Origin: Agromyces subbeticus DSM 16689
GTDB lineage: Bacteria; Actinomycetota; Actinomycetes; Actinomycetales; Microbacteriaceae
Reading direction: 5' to 3'
Assembly: GCF_000421565.1 (NCBI RefSeq)
Contig: NZ_ATXG01000016.1
Coordinates: 19,305 to 83,304, forward strand
DNA length: 64,000 nt
The notes under the pieces: generated by a model
What the model was told of the DNA's origin: nothing
Database searches by the model: none
The model's input: only the letters and a program-made list of their open reading frames with translations
Program-made: the position numbers and the translations under genes
Shown: positions 1 through 7,251 of the stretch, piece after piece
Layout of the letters: each line of letters begins with the position of its first letter
How positions within the stretch are numbered: position 1 is the first letter of the stretch

Positions 1-756
1 CAGCACGAACACGACGAGCACCCACCAGCGCGCAGGGTTGTCGGTCGGCGCACCGGTCGTGAAGAGGAACGGCCACATGAGCGAGATCACGGTGAGACCG
101 AAGAGGGCGAGCCCGACCGGGTCGAGCGACAGGGGCTTCGTCGACGGATGCCGCGTCTCGGGCAGCAGCCAGATCGCGAGCGCGATCGCGGCGAGCGCGA
201 GCGGTACGTTCATCCAGAAGATGCCGCGCCAGCCGTCGGCCGGCCCGCCGATGGCGATCATGAGTCCGCCGAGCGTCGGGCCGAAGGCGGTCGCGAGACC
301 GATCGTGGCGCCGAACAGGCCGAACGCCTTGCCACGCTCCTTGCCCGTGAAGAGCTCTTGGATGATGCCGAGCACTTGCGGCATCTGGATGCCGGCCGCC
401 ACGCCCTGCAGCAGCCGCGCGATGAGCAGCACCGTGACGTTCGGCGCGAGCGCCGCGGCGAGGCTGGTCAAGGTGAAGAGGCTGAGGCCGACGATGAACA
501 GCGTCTTGCGCGAGCGCTGGTCGCCGATGCGGCCGGCCGGCACGAGCGTCAGGCCGAAGGTGAGCACGTACCCGGCGACGATCAGCTGCAGCTCGGTCGA
601 CCCGGCGCCGAACGCGTCTTCGATGGCGGGCAGGCCCACGTTGACCTTCGACAGGTCGAGGATCGTGAGCGCCGCCACGGCCACGCACACCCAGTAGGCG
701 CGCCATCGGTGGCCTTCGGGCAGCGTGATCGACCGGGTCTCAGGCGCTTGCGACAT
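1..756 (-). CDS. MFS transporter, DHA2-like (3' end cut by window edge)
   Basis: The frame read leftwards from 756 begins MSQAPETRS and carries several hydrophobic helices. An LDLSKVNVGLPAI segment in the first helix resembles the LDxTxVNVALP signature of DHA2 (EmrB/QacA) drug:proton antiporters, and a GRIGDQRSRK loop between TM2 and TM3 is MFS motif A. The family normally has 14 TM helices and exports drugs or metabolites; only the N-terminal half is here and the substrate cannot be told. An in-frame ATG exists at 768, but a TATGGT box at 764-769 lies 7 bases before the ATG at 756, so a leaderless start at 756 is preferred. Confidence 0.85.
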   Translation of the reverse strand, partial: MSQAPETRSITLPEGHRWRAYWVCVAVAALTILDLSKVNVGLPAIEDAFGAGSTELQLIVAGYVLTFGLTLVPAGRIGDQRSRKTLFIVGLSLFTLTSLAAALAPNVTVLLIARLLQGVAAGIQMPQVLGIIQELFTGKERGKAFGLFGATIGLATAFGPTLGGLMIAIGGPADGWRGIFWMNVPLALAAIALAIWLLPETRHPSTKPLSLDPVGLALFGLTVISLMWPFLFTTGAPTDNPARWWVLVVFVL

Positions 757-763
757 CCGTTCC

Positions 764-769
764 ACCATA
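764..769 (-). promoter_or_regulatory. -10 box of leaderless MFS gene
   Basis: TATGGT on the minus strand ends 7 bases before the ATG at 756. This spacing recurs at many genes in the window and puts the transcription start on the start codon. Confidence 0.5.
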
Positions 770-887
770 CGCCCGGCCGAGTGGGCCGCCTGCGCACGCC
801 GCGGCATCCTAGCCCGATGCCTCGGCGAGGTGAACGGGTGGCGGCGGCGCTCGAGGCGTCGTAGCGTCGGCGTGAGGAGGTGCTCTC

Positions 888-1868
888 ATGCCCGACGTGA
901 CGATCTTCGCTCCCTCTCCGCTGTTGACGGTGACCGTCGAGGGAGATTCCAGCGGCACCGATCTGCACCTGCACGCCGGCGGCCAGGGCGTCTGGCAGTC
1001 GCGGATGCTGCAGACCCTCGGCTGCGACGTCACGATCTGCTCGGTGCTGACCGGGGAGTCCGGGCGGGTGGTGCGGCATCTGCTCGAAGACGACGGGGTC
1101 ACCGTGCACGCCGTGCAGCGCGAGGGGCGCGGTGCCGCGTACGTGCACGACCGCCGCAGCGGCGAGCGGGTCGAGATCGTCGAGTTGCCTGGCGACCCGC
1201 TCTCACGACACGAGCTCGACGAGTTGTACACCATCACCGTTCGCGAGGCGATGACCGCCGATGTCGTGCTGCTCAGTGGACCCGTGGGCGAGTCGGTGCT
1301 GCCCGACGACGTCTACCGCCGCCTGGCCGCCGATCTGACGGCGGCCGGCCGCACCGTCATCGTCGATCTCGCGGGCGGGCGGCTGGCCGCTGCGCTCGAG
1401 GGCGGGGTTCGGCTCGCGAAGGTGAGCGAGAGCGAGCTCGAGCCGTCGGATGCCGCGCGCGAGCGCTCGGCCGACGAGCTGATCGCCGCCGCGACCCGAC
1501 TCAGGGACCGCGGTGCCCGGAGCGTGGTCGTGACCCGCGCCGGGCATCCCTCACTGCTCGTCGACGGTGACGTCGTCTCGACGGTTCGGGGGCCCGTCAT
1601 GGAGGAGGTCGATGCGAGCGGGGCCGGCGACTCGTTCACCGCCGCCCTCGCAGCTGCGCTCGCCGATGGAGAGGCCCTGCACGACGCCGTCGCGCTCGCG
1701 GCCGCCGCCGGAGCGCTCAACGTCACGCGTCACGGCCTCGGCACCGGCGATTCCGAGGCCATTCGGCGACTGCGCTCGCAGGTCGAGATCACTCGGGTCG
1801 GCGGCGAGCACGGCGCGCAGCTCTCGCCCGACGATCTCGCCGCTCGATTGGAGGTCGACGAGCGATGA
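888..1868 (+). CDS. PfkB-family sugar kinase (1-phosphofructokinase-like)
   Basis: This 326-residue protein has the PfkB (ribokinase-like) layout. A glycine-rich N-terminal segment (GGQGVWQSRMLQTLG, about residues 28-42) stands in the sugar-binding position. The C-terminal signature DASGAGDSFTAAL (about 243-255) holds the GAGD anion hole and catalytic Asp. The family phosphorylates sugars or nucleosides with ATP, and the N-terminal pattern is closest to 1-phosphofructokinase/tagatose-6-phosphate kinase, but the substrate is not fixed by sequence. A GAGGAGG ribosome site at 874-880 supports the ATG at 888. The stop overlaps the next gene by ATGA, so the two are translationally coupled. Confidence 0.88.
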   Translation: MPDVTIFAPSPLLTVTVEGDSSGTDLHLHAGGQGVWQSRMLQTLGCDVTICSVLTGESGRVVRHLLEDDGVTVHAVQREGRGAAYVHDRRSGERVEIVELPGDPLSRHELDELYTITVREAMTADVVLLSGPVGESVLPDDVYRRLAADLTAAGRTVIVDLAGGRLAAALEGGVRLAKVSESELEPSDAARERSADELIAAATRLRDRGARSVVVTRAGHPSLLVDGDVVSTVRGPVMEEVDASGAGDSFTAALAAALADGEALHDAVALAAAAGALNVTRHGLGTGDSEAIRRLRSQVEITRVGGEHGAQLSPDDLAARLEVDER

Positions 1869-2608
1869 CCACCGTACTCGTCACGAACGACGACGGCATC
1901 GACTCCCCGGGCCTGCACTCGCTGGCCGCCGCCGCGATCGCCGAGGGCTTCACCGTCGTGGTCGCCGCACCGGCGAGCCAGTCGAGCGGCAGCAGCGCCT
2001 CGATCACCGGGGCCGAGGCCGACGGTCGCATCCACATGGAGACTCGGGAGATCGCCGGATTCGAGATCCCGTGCTTCGCGGTGCGCGCGGCTCCTGCACT
2101 GATCGCCCTCATCGCCTCGCACGGCGCCTTCGGCGACGCACCCGAACTCGTGCTCTCAGGTGTCAACCGCGGTGCGAACATCGGGCGGGCGATCCTGCAT
2201 TCCGGCACGGTCGGCGCGGCGCTCACCGCCGGCGCGAATGGAGCCCGGGGACTCGCCGTCTCGCTCGACGTCGGCATGGACCCCGACGTCTGCCATTGGG
2301 ACGCCGCGTCGAGCGCCGCCCGAAAGCTGCTGCACGCCCTCCTCGACGCTCCGCTCGGAACCGTGCTCAACCTGAACGTGCCCAACAACGCCGATGCCGG
2401 CGGCCGGCGCCCGCAATCGGCGACGCTCGCCCCCTTCGGCATCGTGCAGACGACGGCCGCCGAGCACGGCGAGGGAGAAGTGCGACTCACGGTCGCCGAC
2501 CTCGCCGGCACGCAAGACCCGCACAGCGATGCGGCCCTGCTCTCTGCGGGGCATCCGACCCTCACCTCGATCACCGGCATCGGCGAGACGCACCTGCCGG
2601 AGTGGTGA
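1865..2608 (+). CDS. surE: 5'/3'-nucleotidase SurE
   Basis: The protein starts VLVTNDDGIDSPG, the SurE metal-binding signature with paired Asp residues, and continues with AAPASQSSGSSASIT and an SGVNRGANIGRAILHSGTVGA segment, split here as SGVNRGANIG plus HSGTVGA, all typical of SurE. At 247 residues it has the usual length. SurE hydrolyses nucleoside 5'- and 3'-monophosphates in the cytoplasm using a divalent metal. The gene starts inside the stop of the pfkB gene (ATGA). A joint role in nucleoside or sugar-phosphate salvage is possible but inferred. A strong hairpin follows the stop. Confidence 0.94.
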   Translation: MTTVLVTNDDGIDSPGLHSLAAAAIAEGFTVVVAAPASQSSGSSASITGAEADGRIHMETREIAGFEIPCFAVRAAPALIALIASHGAFGDAPELVLSGVNRGANIGRAILHSGTVGAALTAGANGARGLAVSLDVGMDPDVCHWDAASSAARKLLHALLDAPLGTVLNLNVPNNADAGGRRPQSATLAPFGIVQTTAAEHGEGEVRLTVADLAGTQDPHSDAALLSAGHPTLTSITGIGETHLPEW

Positions 2609-2631
2609 CGCGAGGCCTCGCCCGGAGACGA

Positions 2632-2666
2632 CGACACCCCTGCCGGTTCGACCGGCAGGGGTGTCG
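2632..2666 (+). terminator. Strong hairpin terminator after surE
   Basis: A perfect 16-bp inverted repeat (2632-2647 and 2651-2666) with a TCG loop is followed by TTTCG. It lies between surE (plus) and tRNA-Ala (minus) and could stop transcription from both sides. Confidence 0.8.
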
Positions 2667-2673
2667 TTTCGAG

Positions 2674-2749
2674 TGGTGGACCCAGGGGGATTCGAACCCC
2701 CGACCTTCTCATTGCGAACGAGACGCGCTACCAACTGCGCCATGGGCCC
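2674..2749 (-). tRNA. tRNA-Ala (anticodon CGC)
   Basis: Read on the minus strand from 2749 this folds as a complete tRNA. The acceptor stem is GGGCCCA with TGGGTCC, the D-arm GCGCAGTTGGTAGCGC, the anticodon loop TTCGCAA with anticodon CGC (Ala, codon GCG), and the T-loop GGTTCGAATCC. The discriminator is A and the CCA end is encoded (2674-2676). Confidence 0.96.
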
Positions 2750-2801
2750 GAGCGAGAAAGAGCCTATCATCTCGCGCGCGGCCGTTCAGACCATCGCAGC
2801 C

Positions 2802-3851
2802 TCAGCCGGCCTGCCGCCGACGCCGCAGGACGGCATCGAGATCGGCGAAGCCGGGGTCGGCGTCATCGATGATTCCCATGCTGGCATACGCGCTCGGACC
2901 GGACTCGCGCCGCTCATCGGGGCGTCCGAGACCCGCGGATGTCGCGGCCGGCGCCTTGGGCCTGACAACCGGCACCTCGGGCTCGAGTTCAGCAGCCCGC
3001 CGCGCGATGTCCTCCCCCGCCTCGACTCGCTTGAGCTGGGCGGCGGCCTCGATCGACGCCATCGCGGTCGCAGCGATCGTGCCACGCGACAGGTGCAGCG
3101 GCTTCGGCAGCGGCTGCGGCGTCCAGCTGTCGTCGACGGCATCGGGCTCTGCGAACTCGAACGGCTCGAACGGCTCGGCTTCGACGACGCTCGTCGGAAG
3201 CACCGAAGCGGCCGGCATCGGTCGGACGCGCGCGAGGCGCGACAGCGTCCCGAGGGCGAGCACGACGCCGGCAGCGCCGACGGCGGGCACGATGAGGGTC
3301 GCACCGAACGCCGCGGCGACGGCGCCCGCCATGACCGTGAGCAACGAGACCAGCAGCACGAGCGAGCACAGCGCGCGCCGTCGACGACGCGCCCGGCGAG
3401 CGGCAGCGGTCGACGCGGGTCGGCGCTGCGCGACCGGAGCTTGCGATGCCGCCGTACCGACGATCGACGGCACGATCTCGATCGGTGCGGTCGCGGCGAG
3501 GTTGGCGGCCAGCGCTTCGGCGGCACGTTCGCGCGCGGCATCCGCTGCACCCTCGGCGACGCGCCGTTCGGCGAGCGCCTGCTGCTCGGCCGCCTCGGCT
3601 GCGAACCGCGCCGTCGCCTCGCGCTCGTGGAGGATCCGCTGCTGGTTCGCGACCTCGCGGGCGGTCGCCTCGACGCGAACGGCCTCGGGCGTCTCAGCGG
3701 TCTCGGCGAGGATGCGGAGGGTCTGCTGGAGGCGCACGGCGTTGCGCTCGGTCGCGAGGTACTGCCGCCGCCGCAGCCAGCTCGGCAGCAGGTAGGCGAC
3801 CCACAGCGCGGCCGCCACAGCCACGAGCAGTCCCCCACCGATCACGTCCAT
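2802..3851 (-). CDS. Membrane protein with coiled coil, actinobacterial, function unknown
   Basis: A 349-residue protein with one N-terminal TM helix (about residues 5-22), a long charged Ala/Glu/Arg-rich coiled coil (about 30-120), an Arg-rich stretch, two further hydrophobic helices (about 160-205) and a soluble Pro/Ala-rich tail. Such proteins are often labelled 'large exoprotein' in Microbacteriaceae, a name that says nothing about function. Topology suggests a membrane-anchored cytoplasmic protein. A TAGCGT box 6 bases before the ATG indicates a leaderless mRNA. I do not recognise a catalytic motif. Confidence 0.75.
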   Translation of the reverse strand: MDVIGGGLLVAVAAALWVAYLLPSWLRRRQYLATERNAVRLQQTLRILAETAETPEAVRVEATAREVANQQRILHEREATARFAAEAAEQQALAERRVAEGAADAARERAAEALAANLAATAPIEIVPSIVGTAASQAPVAQRRPASTAAARRARRRRRALCSLVLLVSLLTVMAGAVAAAFGATLIVPAVGAAGVVLALGTLSRLARVRPMPAASVLPTSVVEAEPFEPFEFAEPDAVDDSWTPQPLPKPLHLSRGTIAATAMASIEAAAQLKRVEAGEDIARRAAELEPEVPVVRPKAPAATSAGLGRPDERRESGPSAYASMGIIDDADPGFADLDAVLRRRRQAG

Positions 3852-3857
3852 GGGACA

Positions 3858-3863
3858 ACGCTA
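3858..3863 (-). promoter_or_regulatory. -10 box of leaderless membrane-protein gene
   Basis: TAGCGT on the minus strand, 6 bases before the ATG at 3851. Confidence 0.5.
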
Positions 3864-3903
3864 GGTCACTGCATGCCATTGCCCCTACTCGACGCCCGCG
3901 TGT

Positions 3904-4566
3904 TCACCGATCGGGGAGCGGCAGGGGGTGGGCGGATGCCGCACGGTCCTCGGCAGAGACCCTCGCGACGCCCTCGGGCACGCGGCCCTCGCGCCAGCGG
4001 CGGAGCACCCCCCGCGGCACCTCTTCAGAGACGAGCGCGAAGGCGAAGTGGTCGCTCCACTCGCCGTTGATGTGGATGAAGCGCCGGCGGAACCCCTCGT
4101 AGCGGAAGCCGAGCTTCTCGACCACCCGCAGCGACGGGGCGTTCTCGGGGCGGATGCAGATCTCCATGCGGTGCAGCCGCAGCACACCGAAGCAGTAGTC
4201 GGTGGCCAGCGCGACGGCCGTCGGGGTGATGCCGCGACCCGCGACGTCTTGGGCCACCCAGTAGCCGATGGTCGCCGAGGAGAGCGAGCCGAAGGTGATC
4301 GAAGAGACGTTCAGCTGTCCGACGAGTTCGCCATCGACCTCGATGATGAACGGCAGCGCGTGCCCGGTGCGGGTGTGCGCGAGCAGATTCCGGATGCTGG
4401 ACCGCGTGTCGATGACGGAGCCGCCGCCGGGATACGTGGCCTCCCACTGCCGCAGCCATCCACGGTTGGCGAGCAGCACCCGCTCGAGGGGTTTCGCGTC
4501 GCGCACGCGGATCGGTCGCAGCGTGACGTCGCCGTCGCGCAGGGTGGGTACGGCGGCTGCGGACAT
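3904..4566 (-). CDS. GNAT N-acetyltransferase, RimJ/RimL type
   Basis: A 220-residue acetyltransferase of the RimJ/RimL branch. It has a VTLRPIRVRDAKPLERVL start, a central IGYWVAQDVAGRGITPTAVA segment with the acetyl-CoA pyrophosphate loop (Q/RxxGxG/A variant), and a RMEICIRPENAPSLRVVEKLGF segment, quoted in part as ENAPSLRVVEKLGF, typical of the family. RimJ-like enzymes acetylate protein N-termini or small molecules; the substrate here is unknown. A start 14 codons upstream is open but would overlap galU. The ATG at 4566, 6 bases behind a TACAGT box, sits 2 bases after the galU stop. Confidence 0.9.
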   Translation of the reverse strand: MSAAAVPTLRDGDVTLRPIRVRDAKPLERVLLANRGWLRQWEATYPGGGSVIDTRSSIRNLLAHTRTGHALPFIIEVDGELVGQLNVSSITFGSLSSATIGYWVAQDVAGRGITPTAVALATDYCFGVLRLHRMEICIRPENAPSLRVVEKLGFRYEGFRRRFIHINGEWSDHFAFALVSEEVPRGVLRRWREGRVPEGVARVSAEDRAASAHPLPLPDR

Positions 4567-4568
4567 GC

Positions 4569-5468
4569 TCAGACTGTATCGAGTCCTGCGGCGTACTCGA
4601 CCAGCCACGGGCGCAGCTCTGGACCGAGATCGGCGCGATCGGCGGCGAGCTGGATGACCGCCTTGATGTAGTCGAGCTTGTCGCCCGTGTCGTACCGGCG
4701 TCCGCGGAAGATGACCCCGAAGACCCCGCCGGTGCCCTCGACGTCGTTCGCCATGGTCATGAGCGCGTCGGTCAGCTGGATCTCGCCGCCCTTGCCCGGT
4801 TCGGTGTGCTCGAGGATCTCGAACACCTCGGGCTTCAGCACGTACCGACCGATCACGGCGTAGTTCGAGGGAGCCACCTCTTTGGCAGGCTTCTCGACCA
4901 TTCCGGTGATGCGCACCACATCGGGCTCGTCGGTCGGCTCGACGGCGGCGGCGCCGTAGAGATGGATCGAGTCGGGGTCGACCTCGAGCAGCGCGACGAT
5001 CGAGGCATCCCTCGCGACCTGTTCGTCGAGCATGCGCGTGAGCAGGGTGTCGCGAGCATCGATGATGTCGTCGCCGAGCAGCACCGCGAACGGCTCCTGG
5101 CCGACGTGCATGCGAGCCCGGAGCACCGCGTGCCCGAGGCCGAGCGGGTCACCCTGCCGCACGTAGTGCATGTCGGCGAGATCGGTGGATTCGTTGACCT
5201 TCGCGAGCTTGACGGTGTCGCCCTTCGCCTCGAGGCTCGCTTCGAGCTCCGCGACGCGGTCGAAGTGGTTCTCGAGTGCGTTCTTGTTGCGCCCCGTCAC
5301 CATGAGCACGTCGGTGAGTCCGGCTTCGACGGCCTCTTCGACCACGTATTGGATGGCCGGCTTGTCGACGACCGGGAGCATCTCCTTCGGCATCGCCTTG
5401 GTCGCGGGCAGGAACCGGGTTCCGAGCCCGGCAGCAGGGATGACGGCCTTCGTGATGCGTGAGGTCAT
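4569..5468 (-). CDS. galU: UTP-glucose-1-phosphate uridylyltransferase
   Basis: A 299-residue nucleotidyltransferase beginning with ITKAVIPAAGLGTRFLPATK and KEMLPVVDKPAIQYVVEEA, the nucleotide-binding signature of GalU. Conserved VMVTGRNKNALENHFD and LGHAVLRAR segments follow. It makes UDP-glucose from UTP and glucose 1-phosphate for cell-wall glycans, glycolipids and trehalose. The frame is open 62 codons further upstream, but the family start and a TACGCT box 7 bases ahead of the ATG fix 5468. It is divergent from the 5-FTHF cyclo-ligase gene. Confidence 0.96.
   Translation of the reverse strand: MTSRITKAVIPAAGLGTRFLPATKAMPKEMLPVVDKPAIQYVVEEAVEAGLTDVLMVTGRNKNALENHFDRVAELEASLEAKGDTVKLAKVNESTDLADMHYVRQGDPLGLGHAVLRARMHVGQEPFAVLLGDDIIDARDTLLTRMLDEQVARDASIVALLEVDPDSIHLYGAAAVEPTDEPDVVRITGMVEKPAKEVAPSNYAVIGRYVLKPEVFEILEHTEPGKGGEIQLTDALMTMANDVEGTGGVFGVIFRGRRYDTGDKLDYIKAVIQLAADRADLGPELRPWLVEYAAGLDTV
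4573..4578 (-). promoter_or_regulatory. -10 box inside the 3' end of galU
   Basis: TACAGT on the minus strand, 6 bases before the ATG at 4566. It would give the acetyltransferase its own leaderless transcript in addition to read-through from galU. Confidence 0.4.
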
Positions 5469-5475
5469 GCGATTC

Positions 5476-5481
5476 AGCGTA
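5476..5481 (-). promoter_or_regulatory. -10 box of leaderless galU
   Basis: TACGCT on the minus strand, 7 bases before the galU ATG. Confidence 0.5.
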
Positions 5482-5534
5482 CCGTTCGCAGCCTCGGGTC
5501 GCCCGGGCGACGGGCGATCACGAGGGCAGCAGCT

Positions 5535-5540
5535 TAGGAT
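5535..5540 (+). promoter_or_regulatory. -10 box of leaderless 5-FTHF cyclo-ligase gene
   Basis: TAGGAT, 7 bases before the ATG at 5548; no ribosome site is visible. Confidence 0.5.
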
Positions 5541-5547
5541 GTGTGCC

Positions 5548-6126
5548 ATGCCCGAGGATCCGGTCGCCCAGAAGCGCGTGCTCCGCGCCGAGCTCCGCGA
5601 GCGGCGCCAGAACATGCCGGCGCACGAACGGGAGCTCGCGACCGAGGGCTTCACCGCGCGCCTCGAAGAGCTCGTCGGTTCGACCGAGGCGATGTCCTTG
5701 TCGTGCTATCTGTCGATGCCGAGCGAGCCCGACACTCGGCCGTTCGTGAACTGGGCCGAGGCCCGCGGCATCCGCGTGCTGTTCCCGGTGACCCGCGAAG
5801 ACGGACTGCTCGATTGGACCGTGGGCGAAGAGGAGACCGAGCAGCTCGGCCTCTACGGCATGCCCGAGGCGGTCGGCGAACTGCTCGGCCCGATGGCCAT
5901 CAACGACGTCGATCTCATCGTCGTGCCGGCGGCTGCCGTCGACTCGACCGGCATGCGGCTCGGCTGGGGTCGCGGGTATTTCGACAAGACCCTCGGATCA
6001 ATGGGAAAATGTCCTCCGGTGTACGCCGTGGTCTTCGACAGCGAGTTCGTCGAGACCGTGCCGCGTGAGGTGCACGACCAGCCTGTGAACGGCGTCGTGA
6101 CACCCACGCGCATCATCGCGTTCTGA
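5548..6126 (+). CDS. 5-formyltetrahydrofolate cyclo-ligase
   Basis: A 192-residue MTHFS-family enzyme. It opens with an Arg/Lys-rich helix (QKRVLRAELRERRQNM) that binds ATP phosphate and ends with DSTGMRLGWGRGYFDKTL, the GxGxGYYD nucleotide/folate signature. The family converts 5-formyl-THF to 5,10-methenyl-THF with ATP and recycles an inhibitory folate. An ATG three codons upstream (5539) is also open, but the TAGGAT box overlaps it, so 5548 is chosen. The fmdB-like gene follows after 42 bases on the same strand. Confidence 0.92.
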   Translation: MPEDPVAQKRVLRAELRERRQNMPAHERELATEGFTARLEELVGSTEAMSLSCYLSMPSEPDTRPFVNWAEARGIRVLFPVTREDGLLDWTVGEEETEQLGLYGMPEAVGELLGPMAINDVDLIVVPAAAVDSTGMRLGWGRGYFDKTLGSMGKCPPVYAVVFDSEFVETVPREVHDQPVNGVVTPTRIIAF

Positions 6127-6168
6127 CCCGGCCCCGCGCCGGCGCCGCCCGAAACCGGAAGAAGCTCC

Positions 6169-6540
6169 ATGCCCACCTACTCGTACCGTTGCACCGAGTG
6201 CGACAACGCCTTCGACATCCACCAGGCGTTCACCGATGACACGCTGAGCGTCTGCGAGGTCTGCGGCGGCAAGCTGCGCAAGCTCTTCAACACCATCGGC
6301 GTGACGTTCAACGGCTCGGGGTTCTACCGCACCGACTCGCGCGCCGCCGGCCAGGGCTCGTCGGGTTCGAAGGGTTCGCGGAGCGACGGTTCCTCCTCGG
6401 GTTCGTCCAGCTCGGGCTCCTCGGGTTCGTCCGGCTCCGGCTCCTCGGGATCCGGCTCCTCAGGTTCGGGCTCCTCGGGCTCGAGCTCCTCGGGCTCCGG
6501 CTCGTCGACCGGCGGGAGCACGTCGGCTAGCGTGGCGTAG
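6169..6540 (+). CDS. FmdB-family zinc ribbon protein with Ser/Gly tail
   Basis: The first 60 residues match the FmdB/CxxC_CXXC_SSSS zinc ribbon: MPTYSYRCTECDNAFD, a second CEVCGGKLRKLF knuckle, and a GSGFYRTDSR end. The two CxxC pairs bind one zinc. The remaining half (about residues 65-120) is almost pure Ser and Gly, a disordered tail. The family is a putative regulator of unknown target and is commonly found beside 5-FTHF cyclo-ligase and mscL in Actinobacteria, as here. Confidence 0.9.
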   Translation: MPTYSYRCTECDNAFDIHQAFTDDTLSVCEVCGGKLRKLFNTIGVTFNGSGFYRTDSRAAGQGSSGSKGSRSDGSSSGSSSSGSSGSSGSGSSGSGSSGSGSSGSSSSGSGSSTGGSTSASVA

Positions 6541-6574
6541 GTCGCCGATGGGCGACACGAGTCGAGGAGGGGCA

Positions 6575-7039
6575 GTGCTCAAGGGCTTCCGGGATTTCAT
6601 CATGCGGGGCAACGTCATCGACCTCGCCGTCGCTGTCGTGATCGGTGCGGCCTTCACGGCCGTCGTCAACTCGCTGGTGACGAACATCTTCAATCCGCTG
6701 ATCGGCGCGATCTTCAGGGCCGAAAGCCTCGACGCGGCGCTGATCCTCCCGATTCCCACCGTCGACGGCGGCGTCGCCGAGGTCAAGTTCGGTGCCGTGC
6801 TCGGCGCCATCCTGACGTTCGTCATCGTCGCGGCCGTCGTCTACTTCGTCTTCGTGCTGCCGATCAACACCATGAAGAAGCACGCCGAAGAGCGATTGAA
6901 GCGCGGCGGCACGCCCGATGCGTCGGAGCCGGCACCCGAGACCGAGCTCGTGCTGCTCGGACAGATTCGCGACCTGCTCGTCGAGCAGCGCGGCGGCAGC
7001 ACCGACGACTCGGCCGCGGGCAAGCACCAGCTTTCCTGA
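6575..7039 (+). CDS. mscL: Large-conductance mechanosensitive channel MscL
   Basis: A 154-residue MscL. The start LKGFRDFIMRGNVIDLAVAV is the conserved N-terminal amphipathic helix plus TM1, followed by VVIGAAFTAVVNSLV, a periplasmic loop, TM2 (about residues 68-92) and a charged C-terminal helix. Homopentamers open under membrane tension to release solutes during osmotic downshock. An ATG at 6548 is in frame, but family alignment and a GAGGAGG ribosome site at 6564-6570 favour the GTG at 6575. Confidence 0.94.
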   Translation: MLKGFRDFIMRGNVIDLAVAVVIGAAFTAVVNSLVTNIFNPLIGAIFRAESLDAALILPIPTVDGGVAEVKFGAVLGAILTFVIVAAVVYFVFVLPINTMKKHAEERLKRGGTPDASEPAPETELVLLGQIRDLLVEQRGGSTDDSAAGKHQLS

Positions 7040-7047
7040 CCGGCGGT

Positions 7048-7251
7048 TCAGCCCCAGTGCGGCGGTCGCTCGCGCGTGATGCGCTCGTCGTCGGCTGACC
7101 CCGGTGACGCGCGTTTGCGCTTCGCCGGAGCCGCCTCCGCGCCCGGAACCGGTGTCTCGGGCGACGGGTCGGATCCCGGCGCGGGCGTCAGCCGAGCACG
7201 CCGGGCCCTTCCGCTCGCGCGTTCGACGCGCTGACGTGGCTCCTCGGTCAT
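7048..7251 (-). CDS. Small Arg/Pro-rich protein, function unknown
   Basis: A 67-residue basic, probably disordered protein ending DDERITRERPPHWG. The acidic patch plus the PPHWG tail looks like a conserved end, while the rest is low complexity. It begins inside the stop codon of the large helicase-like gene (ATGA overlap), so it is translationally coupled to it. No function is known to me. Confidence 0.6.
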   Translation of the reverse strand: MTEEPRQRVERASGRARRARLTPAPGSDPSPETPVPGAEAAPAKRKRASPGSADDERITRERPPHWG